Below, one piece after another: positions 39,868 to 49,913 of a DNA stretch of 64,000 bases; the stretch's first letter is position 1; each line of letters opens with the position of its first letter. A program made the translations under genes and the position numbers. Origin of the DNA: an alpha proteobacterium SCGC AAA536-K22 (GTDB lineage Bacteria > Pseudomonadota > Alphaproteobacteria > Puniceispirillales > Marisalimonadaceae). The DNA is taken from NCBI GenBank assembly GCA_000421325.1, contig ATWQ01000005.1:1-64000 (forward strand), written 5' to 3'. The notes below the pieces were generated by a model. The model did not search any database. It was not told the origin of the DNA and was given only the letters and a program-made list of their open reading frames with translations.

Positions 39868-42156
39868 ATGTCTACTAACAAAAAAGATGATACTGTAAAA
39901 TCAAATTTAGAAAAAGAAGCTTTAGAATATCACAAAAAAGGTCGGCCTGGTAAATTAGAAATAACACCAACAACCCCTTTAATTAGTTCGCATGATTTAT
40001 CATTAGCATATTCGCCGGGTGTAGCAACACCTTGCCTTGAAATAGAAAAAAACCCAGAAACAGTTTATGACTTCACTTCAAAAGGGAATATAGTTGCTGT
40101 TATTTCAAATGGAACAGCCGTACTAGGTCTTGGTAATATTGGTGCTTCTGCTTCGAAACCTGTAATGGAGGGAAAGGCAGTATTATTTAAAAAGTTTGCT
40201 GATGTAGATGGTATTGATTTAGAAATAGACACAGAAGACACAGAAAAATTTATTGACGCAGTCTCCTTACTTGAGCCAAGTTTTGGTGGAATTAATCTGG
40301 AAGATATAAAGGCACCTGATTGTTTTATTATTGAGCAAAGATTACGAGAAATAACGAAAATTCCAGTTTTTCATGATGACCAACATGGAACAGCAATTGT
40401 TACTGCTGCCGGAATAATAAATGCACTGCATTTAACTAATAGAAACATAAAAAATACTAGGTTTGTGTGTAATGGAGCAGGTGCAGCTTCAATAGCTTGT
40501 GTTGAACTTTTAAAGGGCATGGGAGCACAAAATGAAAATATAATATTAGTTGATCGTGATGGAGTCTTATACAAAGGAAGACAAACTAATATGAACCAAT
40601 GGAAATCTGGACACACTGTAGACACAAAAGCTAGAACTTTAGAAGAAGCAATCAAAAACTCAGACGTTTTCTTGGGGTTATCAGTTCCAGGATCAGTTAC
40701 AAAAAAAATGGTAGAAAGCATGGCCAGCAAGCCTATAATATTTGCTATGGCAAACCCTACACCTGAAATTATGCCGGAAGAAGTGAAAAGTGTAAGATCA
40801 GACGCTATTATTGCTACTGGAAGATCTGATTATCCCAATCAGGTAAATAATGTCCTAGGATTTCCTTATATTTTTAGAGGAGCTCTAGATGTTAGAGCAA
40901 TCACTATTAACGAAGAAATGAAAATTGCAGCAGCAAATGCAATAGCTGAATTAGCTAGACAGGATGTGCCTGATGAGGTTAATGCTGCTTATCACGGGGT
41001 TCAATTACATTACGGCAATGATTACATAATACCTGCACCTTTTGATCCAAGACTTATTTCATCTGTTTCATCTGCTGTTGCAAAAGCTGCAATGGATAGT
41101 GGCGTTGCTAAGAATCCTATTAAAAATTTGGATGCATATAGAAGAGAATTAGAAGGTAGAACTAACCCTATAGCCTCGATTTTAGAGCCAATAAAATCAA
41201 GAATAAAAAGTAAAAAACAAAAAGTTGTTTTTGCAGAAGGCGAAGAAGAAAAAACAATACGTGCTGCTTTATCATTTTATAACTCAGGTTTTGGAATTCC
41301 AATTTTAATCGGAAGAGAAAATAGAGTTAGAGAAACCATGAAAGAAGTTAACCTGGAAGGTCTAAATGAATTAATAATACATAATGCTAGTTTGAGTAAA
41401 AATAACAAAAGTTATATAGATAGTCTTTATAAAAGACTTCATCGACATGGTCATTTAAGAAGGGATTGTCAAAGATTAATAAACCAAGACAGAAATGTTT
41501 TTGCTGCATCAATGGTATCTTCAGGGGATGCGGATGCGATGATAACTGGAGTAACTAGACCTTTTGGACGATGCTTTGATGATATAACAAAAGTGATTTC
41601 ACCAAAAAATGATGAAAGCTTTTTATCAATGTCAATGATGGTCTCAAAAGAAAGAACTGTTTTTATTGGTGATGTTAATATACATGACACGCCAAATGCA
41701 GAACAATTAGCTAATATTGCAACAGGTATAGCAAATACTGTAAGGAGTTTAGGTTACACCCCTCGTGTGGCCTTGTTGTCATTTTCTAATTTTGGAAGTT
41801 TAACCAGACCTAGCTCTAAAAACTTAAAAGAAGCTGTAAATATATTAAATACAAGAAATGTTAATTTCGAGTTTGACGGAGAAATGACGCCTGAAGTTGC
41901 ACTAGATTATGACCACATTAGAGAGAACTACCCATTTTGTAGACTTTCTGGCCCAGCTAATGTTTTAATTATGCCAAGTTTATTATCAGCAAATATTTCT
42001 TTTAAATTATTACAGAAACTCGGTGGAGGATCAATTTTAGGACCTTTAATGATAGGAGGAGAAAAACCATTCCAAATTGTTCAAATGGGCTCTTCTGTTT
42101 CTGATATTGTTAATTCTGCATCTTTTGCAGCTTATAATTCATTATATACTAATTAA
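39868..42156 (+). CDS. maeB: NADP-type malic enzyme with C-terminal phosphotransacetylase-like domain
   Basis: Oxidative decarboxylation of malate to pyruvate. The malic enzyme part (residues 1 to about 430) has YSPGVATPCLEI, GGINLEDIKAPDCF, HDDQHGTA and the nucleotide loop NGAGAASIACVELLKG. The remainder is a phosphotransacetylase-like domain, which in MaeB proteins is regulatory rather than catalytic. The 762-residue length is standard. A strong site TTGAGGAAAAA precedes the ATG. The 3' end overlaps the convergent kinase gene by 8 bases. Confidence 0.95.
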   Translation: MSTNKKDDTVKSNLEKEALEYHKKGRPGKLEITPTTPLISSHDLSLAYSPGVATPCLEIEKNPETVYDFTSKGNIVAVISNGTAVLGLGNIGASASKPVMEGKAVLFKKFADVDGIDLEIDTEDTEKFIDAVSLLEPSFGGINLEDIKAPDCFIIEQRLREITKIPVFHDDQHGTAIVTAAGIINALHLTNRNIKNTRFVCNGAGAASIACVELLKGMGAQNENIILVDRDGVLYKGRQTNMNQWKSGHTVDTKARTLEEAIKNSDVFLGLSVPGSVTKKMVESMASKPIIFAMANPTPEIMPEEVKSVRSDAIIATGRSDYPNQVNNVLGFPYIFRGALDVRAITINEEMKIAAANAIAELARQDVPDEVNAAYHGVQLHYGNDYIIPAPFDPRLISSVSSAVAKAAMDSGVAKNPIKNLDAYRRELEGRTNPIASILEPIKSRIKSKKQKVVFAEGEEEKTIRAALSFYNSGFGIPILIGRENRVRETMKEVNLEGLNELIIHNASLSKNNKSYIDSLYKRLHRHGHLRRDCQRLINQDRNVFAASMVSSGDADAMITGVTRPFGRCFDDITKVISPKNDESFLSMSMMVSKERTVFIGDVNIHDTPNAEQLANIATGIANTVRSLGYTPRVALLSFSNFGSLTRPSSKNLKEAVNILNTRNVNFEFDGEMTPEVALDYDHIRENYPFCRLSGPANVLIMPSLLSANISFKLLQKLGGGSILGPLMIGGEKPFQIVQMGSSVSDIVNSASFAAYNSLYTN

Positions 42157-43126
42157 GAAATGTTTTAAATGAAATTTTGGGTCTTGCACCAATATATTTA
42201 ATTATATCCGAAGCTACTTTGCTTCCTAACTTTCCACAATCTTTTATTGAGTATTTGTTGATTAGGCCAAACAAAAATCCAGATGCGAATATATCGCCCG
42301 CACCCGTGGTATCAACAGGATCATTGACTATAATTGCAGGAACTAAATATTTGACCTGATTTTGAAAAACAATTGAGCCTTTAGATCCTAAAGTAATTGC
42401 CCCAATTTCTACAACCTCTCTGATTTTTTTTAAACTTTCTTGTAAATTAGATTGATACAAGCTTTGAATCTCCGTTTCGTTAGCAAAAATAATATCAACA
42501 TATTTATTAATTAAATCACAAAGTTCTTCTCGATGTCTGTCAACACAAAATGAATCTGACAAGCTTAGTGCAATCCTACAGTTATTAGCTTTTGCTAGTT
42601 TGCAACAATGGTAAATAGCTTTTTTGGCATCAGATTGATCAAATAAATAGCCTTCTATATAAATTATTTTACTATTTATAATTAAGTCTTCATTAATACA
42701 ATCTATGTTGAATTGAGTACTTGCTCCTAGATATGTATTCATACTTCTTTCTGCATCAGGAGTGACTAAGACAATACTTTTTGATGTCTTTCCTAAAACC
42801 TGAACAATTTTATTTTCATAAAAAACACCAGAACTATTAAGATCTTTTGAAAATAAGATTCCAAAATCATCATCACCTGTTTGTCCCATAAAGGAACAAC
42901 TACCTCCAAATGAACTAAAACCAACAGCTGTGTTTGCAGCACTTCCACCAGAAATTATGGTCTGATTTTTTATATAATTTAAAATTTTGGTAGATGATTT
43001 TTCATCAACAAGTTGCATTGATCCCTTTGGGATTTTTAATTCATCTAATTTTTCATCCGTAATTTTAGAAATGATGTCTACAATAGCATTACCAATAAAA
43101 CAGATTTGATATTTTGAATTTATCAT
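42149..43126 (-). CDS. PfkB-family carbohydrate/nucleoside kinase, probably adenosine kinase
   Basis: Ribokinase-fold kinase. The N-terminal PfkB signature lies in ISGGSAANTAVGFSSFGG, and the C-terminal signature with the catalytic aspartate is DTTGAGDIFASGFL. Alphaproteobacterial proteins of this type are commonly called adenosine kinase, and the 325-residue length fits, but sugar specificity cannot be read from these motifs. It is flanked by convergent maeB and the divergent lipoprotein gene, 61 bases away. Confidence 0.8.
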   Translation of the reverse strand: MINSKYQICFIGNAIVDIISKITDEKLDELKIPKGSMQLVDEKSSTKILNYIKNQTIISGGSAANTAVGFSSFGGSCSFMGQTGDDDFGILFSKDLNSSGVFYENKIVQVLGKTSKSIVLVTPDAERSMNTYLGASTQFNIDCINEDLIINSKIIYIEGYLFDQSDAKKAIYHCCKLAKANNCRIALSLSDSFCVDRHREELCDLINKYVDIIFANETEIQSLYQSNLQESLKKIREVVEIGAITLGSKGSIVFQNQVKYLVPAIIVNDPVDTTGAGDIFASGFLFGLINKYSIKDCGKLGSKVASDIIKYIGARPKISFKTFLN

Positions 43127-43187
43127 TTTCCCTCAAAAATAATTTTTAATTAGACTTAATAGTAAACAATATTTATGAATATCATTT

Positions 43188-43727
43188 ATGAAATCAAATC
43201 TAAATAAAATTATTTTATATTTTGTCACAATTTTCTTTCTAAGTTCATGCCACACCTTAGAACATAAAAATATTTTTCTTGATACGGTTAAAGAAAATCA
43301 GAAAAAGGAAATAATTAGCATAGAAGGAAAAGATACACAAAGTAAAAGTAAGAAAATTGAAAACAAGAAAAGTTCAAATAAAGATGAAATGGCTCCCATA
43401 AAAGTACCAAACCAGAAACAAAAGGTTAAAACTACAGCTCTTAGTAAAAAAATAAGTATTCCTAAAACTAAAAAATTTGACCTTGATATAATTAAAAACT
43501 GGTCCGAAAAAAAATTAACCGAGAAAATGGGCCAAAGTGATTTTATAAAAGAAGAAGGTAAATTAAAAAATTATCAATATTACTTTTCAAGCTGTTTTTT
43601 GGATGTTTTCTTACTTAGAGAAATTAATGGTTATCGTGTAAATTATATTCAGACACGATCAACAAAACTTTTTGGAAAAATTGAAGCTCAAAAATGTTTA
43701 AAAGAAATAAGTAAAAAACTTAATTAA
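43188..43727 (+). CDS. Putative lipoprotein with a basic linker
   Basis: I do not recognise a named family. The N-terminus has a hydrophobic stretch ending in LSSC, giving a lipobox with Cys21, so outer- or inner-membrane lipidation is likely. Residues 35-95 are a lysine/serine-rich linker. The C-terminal 75 residues look like a small folded domain (KLTEKMGQSDFIKEEG, YYFSSCFLDVFL, and a late cysteine). Similar C-terminal domains occur in short alphaproteobacterial lipoproteins of unknown role. Its stop is 13 bases from the convergent dapB stop. Confidence 0.7.
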   Translation: MKSNLNKIILYFVTIFFLSSCHTLEHKNIFLDTVKENQKKEIISIEGKDTQSKSKKIENKKSSNKDEMAPIKVPNQKQKVKTTALSKKISIPKTKKFDLDIIKNWSEKKLTEKMGQSDFIKEEGKLKNYQYYFSSCFLDVFLLREINGYRVNYIQTRSTKLFGKIEAQKCLKEISKKLN

Positions 43728-43740
43728 GTAATTATAAATT

Positions 43741-44556
43741 CTATCCACCATTTTTTAAAACATCTGATAGACTATAGAAACCAGGGTCAGCTGAGGCAGC
43801 CCAATAGGATGCTCTTAAGGCTCCAGAAGCAAATATTGACCTGTCCGTAGCTTTGTGAACCAGTTCAATCCTTTCTCCTTGGTGGGAAAATAAAACAGTA
43901 TGCTCTCCGACAATATCCCCTCCCCTCAAAACTGCAAAACCTATTTCAGAATCTTTTCTTTTTCCAACAATACCATCTCTAGAAACTGATTTTACATCTG
44001 ATAATTCTTGACCTCTTGCTTTTGCTGCTGATTTTCCAAGCAACAGTGCCGTACCAGATGGAGCGTCAATTTTATGTTTATGATGCATCTCTAAAATTTC
44101 AATATCCCATTCTGAACCTAACATTTTTGTTGAGCTTGATACTAAACTAGATAATAAAGTCACTCCAATGGAAAAGTTAGCGGAGTAAACAATAGGAATT
44201 TTTTTTGATAAAATTAATAATTCTTCTTCTTGAGATTCACTCAAACCGGTAGTACCTATTACTATAGACATATTATTTTCATAACATTTTTTAGCGTGAA
44301 ACATTGTGGCTTCTGGGACAGTGAAATCAATTAATACATCTGAATTTTGAAATAACGATGAAGAATCAGTTTCTAATTTTTTAGAGATTTTGCTCTTTCC
44401 AACTAACAATCCTATATCAAAACCGACCTCATTTTCATTTGGCAAGCATGTGGAGCTAGCTAAATTATATTTTTTTTCATTTTCTATAATCAGACCAAGC
44501 AAGGTTTTGCCCATACGTCCATTACCTCCTGGAATGGAGAGAGAGATTTTTTTCAT
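43741..44556 (-). CDS. dapB: 4-hydroxy-tetrahydrodipicolinate reductase
   Basis: Lysine/diaminopimelate pathway reductase. The nucleotide-binding loop is GGNGRMGKTLLG, and the catalytic region is EMHHKHKIDAPSGTALLLG. GEHTVLFSHQGERIEL is another signature. The 271-residue length is normal. It follows dnaJ by 48 bases; dnaK-dnaJ-dapB is a frequent alphaproteobacterial order. Confidence 0.96.
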   Translation of the reverse strand: MKKISLSIPGGNGRMGKTLLGLIIENEKKYNLASSTCLPNENEVGFDIGLLVGKSKISKKLETDSSSLFQNSDVLIDFTVPEATMFHAKKCYENNMSIVIGTTGLSESQEEELLILSKKIPIVYSANFSIGVTLLSSLVSSSTKMLGSEWDIEILEMHHKHKIDAPSGTALLLGKSAAKARGQELSDVKSVSRDGIVGKRKDSEIGFAVLRGGDIVGEHTVLFSHQGERIELVHKATDRSIFASGALRASYWAASADPGFYSLSDVLKNGG

Positions 44557-44604
44557 ATTTAGCTCTTTTATGTTTTAATTAATTATCTTATACAAAAATA
44601 TTAA

Positions 44605-45705
44605 CTACTGTATCAGTTTTTTAAATCTACTAGTTTTGGGACTAATTTTATCGATACCTAAGTCTTTAATTTGCTTAAATAAATCTTCTTGTTTCCTTGA
44701 GATGCCAACTGGTGTTTCCACATTTATTTGGACATATTGATCCCCTCTGGACGCTCCGCGAAGTCCAGGCATACCTTTACCTTTCATCCTCAAGCGAGTA
44801 CCACTTTGTGTGCCAGAGCTTAAATTCATTTTAGCTTTTGATCCATCTATACAAGGAACTTGAATTGAATTACCTAATACAGCATCAATAAAAGATACAG
44901 GTACTTCTATAAAAGTGTCTTTGCCATCTCTTTGAAAAATAGAGTGATCTTTAATATCTATAAAAATATATAAATCACCCGGTGATGACCCTCTTGCACC
45001 AGCTTCGCCTTCACCAGAAAGGCGGATGCGCGTTCCATTATCAACTCCTGCAGGTACATTTACAGATAGTTTTTTATTTTTATTAACTCGTCCCTGACCT
45101 TTACAAACTCTACAAGGATCCCCTATGATTTCTCCAGCACCAGAACAAGTGGCACATGTTCTTTCTATCGTGAAAAAACCTTGTTGTGCCCTAACTTTTC
45201 CATAACCACCACACTGACTACATTGTTTTGGCTGAGATCCTTTGTTAGCTCCAGTTCCATTACATGACTCACACTTTGTTGGTACTGTTAAAGATATTTC
45301 AACCTGGTCGCCAGAGTAAGCTTGTTCAAGTGACACAGATAAATCATATCTTAAATCTGATCCTGTAGAAGCAGATCTTCTTTCTGAACCTCCACCCATG
45401 CCAAACATATCTTCAAAAATATCAGAAAATCCACCACTTCCAAAACCTGAAAATCCTCCAGAAGCCCCGCCACTAGTACCTTGAGAAAAGGCAGCATGTC
45501 CATACTGATCATATGCAGCTTTTTTTTGTGGGTCCTTAAGTATCTCATAAGATTCTGAGATTTCTTTAAATTTATCCTCGGCCTTTTTATCACCAGGATT
45601 TCTATCTGGGTGATATTTCATAGCTAATTTTCGGTAAGATGACTTAATTTCACTATCTGATGCTGATTTAGATAACCCTAATATATCATAATAATCACGT
45701 GCCAT
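44605..45705 (-). CDS. dnaJ: Chaperone protein DnaJ
   Basis: Hsp40 co-chaperone that stimulates DnaK ATPase. The J-domain has the HPD triad in KYHPDRNPGD. A Gly/Phe/Ser-rich linker follows, then four CxxCxGxG zinc repeats (CESCNGTG, CSQCGGYG, CATCSGAG, CRVCKGQG) and the C-terminal substrate domains. The 366-residue length is usual. It is 30 bases after dnaK, with no terminator between them. Confidence 0.97.
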   Translation of the reverse strand: MARDYYDILGLSKSASDSEIKSSYRKLAMKYHPDRNPGDKKAEDKFKEISESYEILKDPQKKAAYDQYGHAAFSQGTSGGASGGFSGFGSGGFSDIFEDMFGMGGGSERRSASTGSDLRYDLSVSLEQAYSGDQVEISLTVPTKCESCNGTGANKGSQPKQCSQCGGYGKVRAQQGFFTIERTCATCSGAGEIIGDPCRVCKGQGRVNKNKKLSVNVPAGVDNGTRIRLSGEGEAGARGSSPGDLYIFIDIKDHSIFQRDGKDTFIEVPVSFIDAVLGNSIQVPCIDGSKAKMNLSSGTQSGTRLRMKGKGMPGLRGASRGDQYVQINVETPVGISRKQEDLFKQIKDLGIDKISPKTSRFKKLIQ

Positions 45706-45735
45706 TTTAATACCTTAAGTATATCTATATATATT

Positions 45736-47655
45736 TTAGGAAGCGTCTTTTTTTTCTTCGTTATCCTTCACTTCTTCAAAATCAGCATCAACAACATCTT
45801 CCTTATTCTCACTTGATGTATTCGTTGCTTCAGAGTTTTCAGTATTTTTTTCTTCATTTGCTTTATAAGCAGCCTCACCCATTTTCATCATTACGGCTGA
45901 TAAAGCGGATGTTTTTTCTTTAATATCATTTATCTCCTCACCTTCAAGAGCAGTTTTAACATCTACAATTGCTTGTTCTACTTCAGTTTTAGCACTAGGG
46001 TCTGCCTTATCGCCTAAATCAGTTAGAGATTTTTCAGCACCGTGTATCATAGACTCAGCCTGATTTCGAACATCAATAACTTCCCTTTTCTCTTTATCAG
46101 CTTCTGCGTTGTCTTCTGCTTCTTTAACCATTCTCTCAATTTCATTATCATCAAGACCACCAGACGCTTGAATAGTAATATTATGTGCTTTGCCAGTTGC
46201 TTTGTCTTGAGCGCTAACATTAACAATACCATTTGCATCAATATCAAATGTTACTTCTATCTGAGGGACTCCTCTAGGTGCTGAAGCAATACCTTCAAGA
46301 TTAAACTCTCCTAAAGACTTGTTGTCTGAAGCCATCTCCCTTTCACCTTGTGAAACACGTATTGTAACAGCAGATTGATTATCTTCAGCAGTTGAAAATG
46401 TTTGAGATTTTTTTGAGGGAATAGTTGTATTTCTGTCAATCAATCTAGTAAACACCCCACCCAATGTTTCAATACCTAATGATAAAGGTGTTACATCAAG
46501 TAGAAGAACGTCTTTAACGTCTCCCATTAAAACACCACCTTGAATAGCCGCTCCAGAGGCGACAACTTCATCTGGATTAACACCTCTGTGAGGTTCAGTT
46601 TTGAAGAATGTAGATACAGCTTCAATTATTTTTGGCATTCTGGTCATTCCACCTACCAAAATAACCTCGTCTATATCACTTGCACTAACACCAGCATCTT
46701 TAAGAGCTGCTTTGCAAGGATCAATACTTTTAGTTATTAAATCATCAACAAGGCCTTCATATTGAGATCTTGTTAATTTAACATTTAGGTGTTTTGGACC
46801 ACTTGCATCTGCAGTAACAAATGGAAGATTAACGTCAGTTTGTGCTGCACTTGAAAGTTCAATTTTAGCTTTTTCTGCAGCTTCTTTCATTCTTTGAAGG
46901 GCTAATTTGTCTGTTCTTAAATCAATACCGTTATCTTTTTTAAATTGATCTGCAATGTAGTCTATAATGCGCTGATCAAAGTCTTCACCACCTAAAAAAG
47001 TATCTCCATTAGTAGATTTAACTTCAAAGACACCGTCTCCAACTTCAAGAATCGAAACGTCAAAGGTACCTCCACCAAGGTCATAAACTGCAATTGTACC
47101 ACTTTCTTTTTTATCGAGGCCATAAGCTAAGGCTGCTGCGGTTGGTTCATTAATAATTCTTAATACTTCTAAACCAGCTATTTTTCCTGCATCTTTAGTA
47201 GCTTGCCTCTGAGCATCATTGAAATATGCTGGAACAGTAATAACTGCCTTTTCAACTGTTTCACCTAGAAAAGCTTCGGCATCTTCTTTAAGTTTTCTTA
47301 ATATAAAACTTGAAACTTCTGAGGGTGCATAGTCTTGACCATTAGCTTGAACCCAAGCATCACCATTTTTAGCTGAAACAATTTTGTAAGGAACTAATTC
47401 CGAAAACTTCTTAGAATATTTATCGTCATGTCTCCTTCCAATTAATCTTTTAATTGCAAAAAGAGTATTTTCTGGGTTTGTTACCGCTTGTCTTTTAGCT
47501 GGTTGACCAACTAATCTTTCGTCATCTGTAATACCAACCATAGAGGGTGTAGTTCTAGCACCTTCACTATTTTCAATGATTTTTGGTGATTTCCCATCCA
47601 TAACTGATACGCACGAATTGGTAGTACCCAGATCAATACCAATAACTTTAGACAT
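45736..47655 (-). CDS. dnaK: Chaperone protein DnaK (Hsp70)
   Basis: ATP-dependent chaperone. Signatures are [27 protein letters not shown], and [13 protein letters not shown], then the substrate domain and lid ending in an acidic tail. I chose ATG at 47655 (639 residues), which has an AGGGAG site 10 bases upstream; a TTG two codons earlier is less likely. A sigma-32-type promoter lies in the 117-base gap to grpE. Confidence 0.98.
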   Translation of the reverse strand: MSKVIGIDLGTTNSCVSVMDGKSPKIIENSEGARTTPSMVGITDDERLVGQPAKRQAVTNPENTLFAIKRLIGRRHDDKYSKKFSELVPYKIVSAKNGDAWVQANGQDYAPSEVSSFILRKLKEDAEAFLGETVEKAVITVPAYFNDAQRQATKDAGKIAGLEVLRIINEPTAAALAYGLDKKESGTIAVYDLGGGTFDVSILEVGDGVFEVKSTNGDTFLGGEDFDQRIIDYIADQFKKDNGIDLRTDKLALQRMKEAAEKAKIELSSAAQTDVNLPFVTADASGPKHLNVKLTRSQYEGLVDDLITKSIDPCKAALKDAGVSASDIDEVILVGGMTRMPKIIEAVSTFFKTEPHRGVNPDEVVASGAAIQGGVLMGDVKDVLLLDVTPLSLGIETLGGVFTRLIDRNTTIPSKKSQTFSTAEDNQSAVTIRVSQGEREMASDNKSLGEFNLEGIASAPRGVPQIEVTFDIDANGIVNVSAQDKATGKAHNITIQASGGLDDNEIERMVKEAEDNAEADKEKREVIDVRNQAESMIHGAEKSLTDLGDKADPSAKTEVEQAIVDVKTALEGEEINDIKEKTSALSAVMMKMGEAAYKANEEKNTENSEATNTSSENKEDVVDADFEEVKDNEEKKDAS

Positions 47656-47718
47656 TAACAAACTCCCTACATTTAATTATCGTTAGCAGTGTTATTATTA
47701 TAATAAACAACAAACTTT

Positions 47719-47746
47719 ATATGGGTTAAGTTGTTGTATTTACAAG
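47719..47746 (-). promoter_or_regulatory. Sigma-32 (RpoH)-type promoter of dnaK-dnaJ
   Basis: On the minus strand CTTGTAA is followed by CCCATAT with 17 bases between CTTG and CCCATAT. This fits the alphaproteobacterial RpoH consensus (CTTG-N17/18-CyTATnT) and the E. coli one. The -10 element lies about 60 bases before the dnaK start codon. No CIRCE inverted repeat is present. Confidence 0.75.
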
Positions 47747-47772
47747 ATTATGAAAAAATTATTTATCTAAAA

Positions 47773-48414
47773 TTAATTTTTATCCATTTTCTTATCATTA
47801 ACTTCTCTGTCTTCTATTTTTTTTGAAATACCTACCATTGCAGGCCTAACTAATCTATCATGTAATAAATAACCCTTTTGAGAAACTTCAACAACAATAC
47901 CGGGTTCAGTGTCGTTTGTAGGAACTTCGAACATAGCTTGATGAAAATTATAATCAAACTTCTCTCCTAACGGATGAATTTGTTTTAAATTATGCTTTTC
48001 AAAAGTAGTAATAATTTCTTTTTCAACAATATCTAAGCCTATAATTAAATTTTTTATAGGATCAGATAACTGAGAATTATCGTCAGGAACTGATTCTAAT
48101 GCTCTTTGAAAATTATCAACAGAAGAAACTAAATCTCTCACAAAAGTAATATGACTGTATTTTTTAGCATGCTCGACTTCCTTAAGGGTCCTTTTTCTTA
48201 AGTTTTCACCATCAGCTAAGCTTCGCATTAATTGGTCTTTTAAGTCTGTAACTTGTTTTTGAAGATTTGTATTAATTTCATCATTAGATATATCTTCTCC
48301 ATTATCATGAACATCAGAAATTTCCTTATCTGAAATTTTATCCATTTCAGCAGCGTCTACGTCAGTGAGGTTTGTTTCATTATCAATATTAGATGTATCT
48401 TTTTTTTCAGACAA
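47773..48414 (-). CDS. grpE: Nucleotide exchange factor GrpE
   Basis: Releases ADP from DnaK. An acidic N-terminal tail is followed by a long coiled coil (LQKQVTDLKDQLMRSLADGENLRKR) shown here only in part as TDLKDQLMRSLADGENL, and the C-terminal beta domain with KVGISKK-like ending MVGISKKIE. I chose the TTG at 48414 (213 residues) because TGGAGC lies just upstream. A longer frame from 48477 would start inside a likely promoter. No hrcA gene precedes it. Confidence 0.9.
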   Translation of the reverse strand: MSEKKDTSNIDNETNLTDVDAAEMDKISDKEISDVHDNGEDISNDEINTNLQKQVTDLKDQLMRSLADGENLRKRTLKEVEHAKKYSHITFVRDLVSSVDNFQRALESVPDDNSQLSDPIKNLIIGLDIVEKEIITTFEKHNLKQIHPLGEKFDYNFHQAMFEVPTNDTEPGIVVEVSQKGYLLHDRLVRPAMVGISKKIEDREVNDKKMDKN

Positions 48415-48448
48415 TTTATTGCTCCAGAGATAATTTAGATATTGGTTT

Positions 48449-48478
48449 GAAATAGTAAATCTCATTAAGATTTGCAAG
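48449..48478 (-). promoter_or_regulatory. Candidate heat-shock promoter of grpE
   Basis: On the minus strand CTTGCAA and CTATTTC are separated by about 19 bases after CTTG, near the RpoH spacing. With the TTG start at 48414 the mRNA leader would be short. The match is weaker than at dnaK. Confidence 0.4.
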
Positions 48479-48565
48479 AGGTAAAAATTTTAATATTAAA
48501 ATAGAACTTTTGAATGTTTTAAGTTAGAAATAATTTTTATGTTTAGTTATTTATAAAGAGTTAAT

Positions 48566-49291
48566 ATGTTTAAAAGACCGTCAAATAGACAATATAACCA
48601 AATGAGAGAGATAAAATTAGAATCTCAAATTTCTCCTTATGCTGAGGGATCTTGCTTAGCAAAATTTGGAAACACTCATGTTTTATGTACAGCTTCCGTT
48701 GATACTAAATTACCACCATGGTTAAGAAACTCAGGTAAAGGTTGGATTACAGCTGAATATGGTATGCTCCCAAGATCAACACATTCTAGGATGGATAGAG
48801 AGGTTTCCAAGGGAAAACCATCTGGTCGTACGCAGGAGATACAAAGATTAATTGGAAGATCACTCAGATCAATTGTAGATTTGAAAAAGCTAGGGGATCA
48901 TCAAATTAAAATAGATTGTGACGTAATTCAGGCAGATGGTGGAACAAGAACAGCCTCTATTACAGGGGCTTGGGTTGCACTTTACGAATCAGTAAATTTT
49001 TTACTTAAATCTGGAAAAATTACCGAAAATCCAATATTCGATCAAGTCGGTGCAATTTCGTGTGGTATATATAACAATTTTGAGATAATTGACCTTGATT
49101 ACGAAGAAGATTCTAATGCAGAGACAGATGGAAACTTTGTTATGACAGCTAATAATGGAATTGTTGAAATTCAAACTACTGCAGAAGAAAAACCTTTTAA
49201 TAAAGAGCAATTTTTAAAACTTTTAGAATTAGCAGAAAGCGGTACAAAGAATATTTTTAAAATTCAAAGACAAACGCTTAATATGGAATAA
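48566..49291 (+). CDS. rph: Ribonuclease PH
   Basis: Phosphorolytic trimming of tRNA 3' ends. Motifs are [20 protein letters not shown] and [20 protein letters not shown], the phosphate-binding and metal-binding regions of RNase PH. The 241-residue length is normal. It diverges from grpE; in relatives the divergent partner is hrcA, absent here. Eleven bases separate it from rdgB. Confidence 0.96.
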   Translation: MFKRPSNRQYNQMREIKLESQISPYAEGSCLAKFGNTHVLCTASVDTKLPPWLRNSGKGWITAEYGMLPRSTHSRMDREVSKGKPSGRTQEIQRLIGRSLRSIVDLKKLGDHQIKIDCDVIQADGGTRTASITGAWVALYESVNFLLKSGKITENPIFDQVGAISCGIYNNFEIIDLDYEEDSNAETDGNFVMTANNGIVEIQTTAEEKPFNKEQFLKLLELAESGTKNIFKIQRQTLNME

Positions 49292-49301
49292 TTCTTATAA
49301 T

Positions 49302-49913
49302 ATGCGTATTTTTAAAGATAAAAAGTTAGTTATTGCTAGTCATAATAAAGGCAAGATTACTGAAATTAAGAATTTATTGGAACCCTTAGATATTCAAATT
49401 TTATCTGCATATGATTTTGATATAGAAGAACCAGAAGAAAATGGTTTAACATTTGAAGAAAATGCTCTAATTAAATCAACTTTTGTAACTCAACATACTG
49501 GATTACCAAGCATATCAGATGACAGTGGAATATGTTTTTCTGATCTTAATGGTGATCCTGGTATTTACTCTGCAAGGTGGGCAGGTCCAAATAAAGATTT
49601 TAATAAAGCAATGTCAAAAATAAACAGTGCTATTAAAGGAAAAAAAAATCCTAACTATAATTGTCACTTTATATGTTCTTTATCAATCTCTTGGCCTGAT
49701 AATTATGATGTTACAGTCTCAGGAGGTATCGACGGAAAATTTTCCTGGCCACCAAAAGGTGATAAGGGTTTTGGCTATGATCCAATCTTTAAACCATTAG
49801 GTTATGATATAACTTTTGCTGAAATTGACCCTGATTTTAAACATAAAATTAGTCATAGAGCTATAGCTTTTAATAAATTAATAAATTTATGTTTTCCTAG
49901 TTTAAAGTGTTAA
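49302..49913 (+). CDS. rdgB: Non-canonical purine NTP pyrophosphatase (RdgB/HAM1)
   Basis: House-cleaning enzyme that hydrolyses dITP/XTP. Substrate loop VIASHNKGKITEI, metal site SISDDSGICF, and the ARWAG and GFGYDPIF motifs are intact. The 203-residue length is typical. It overlaps the hemW GTG start by 7 bases in the rph-rdgB-hemW operon. Confidence 0.96.
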   Translation: MRIFKDKKLVIASHNKGKITEIKNLLEPLDIQILSAYDFDIEEPEENGLTFEENALIKSTFVTQHTGLPSISDDSGICFSDLNGDPGIYSARWAGPNKDFNKAMSKINSAIKGKKNPNYNCHFICSLSISWPDNYDVTVSGGIDGKFSWPPKGDKGFGYDPIFKPLGYDITFAEIDPDFKHKISHRAIAFNKLINLCFPSLKC

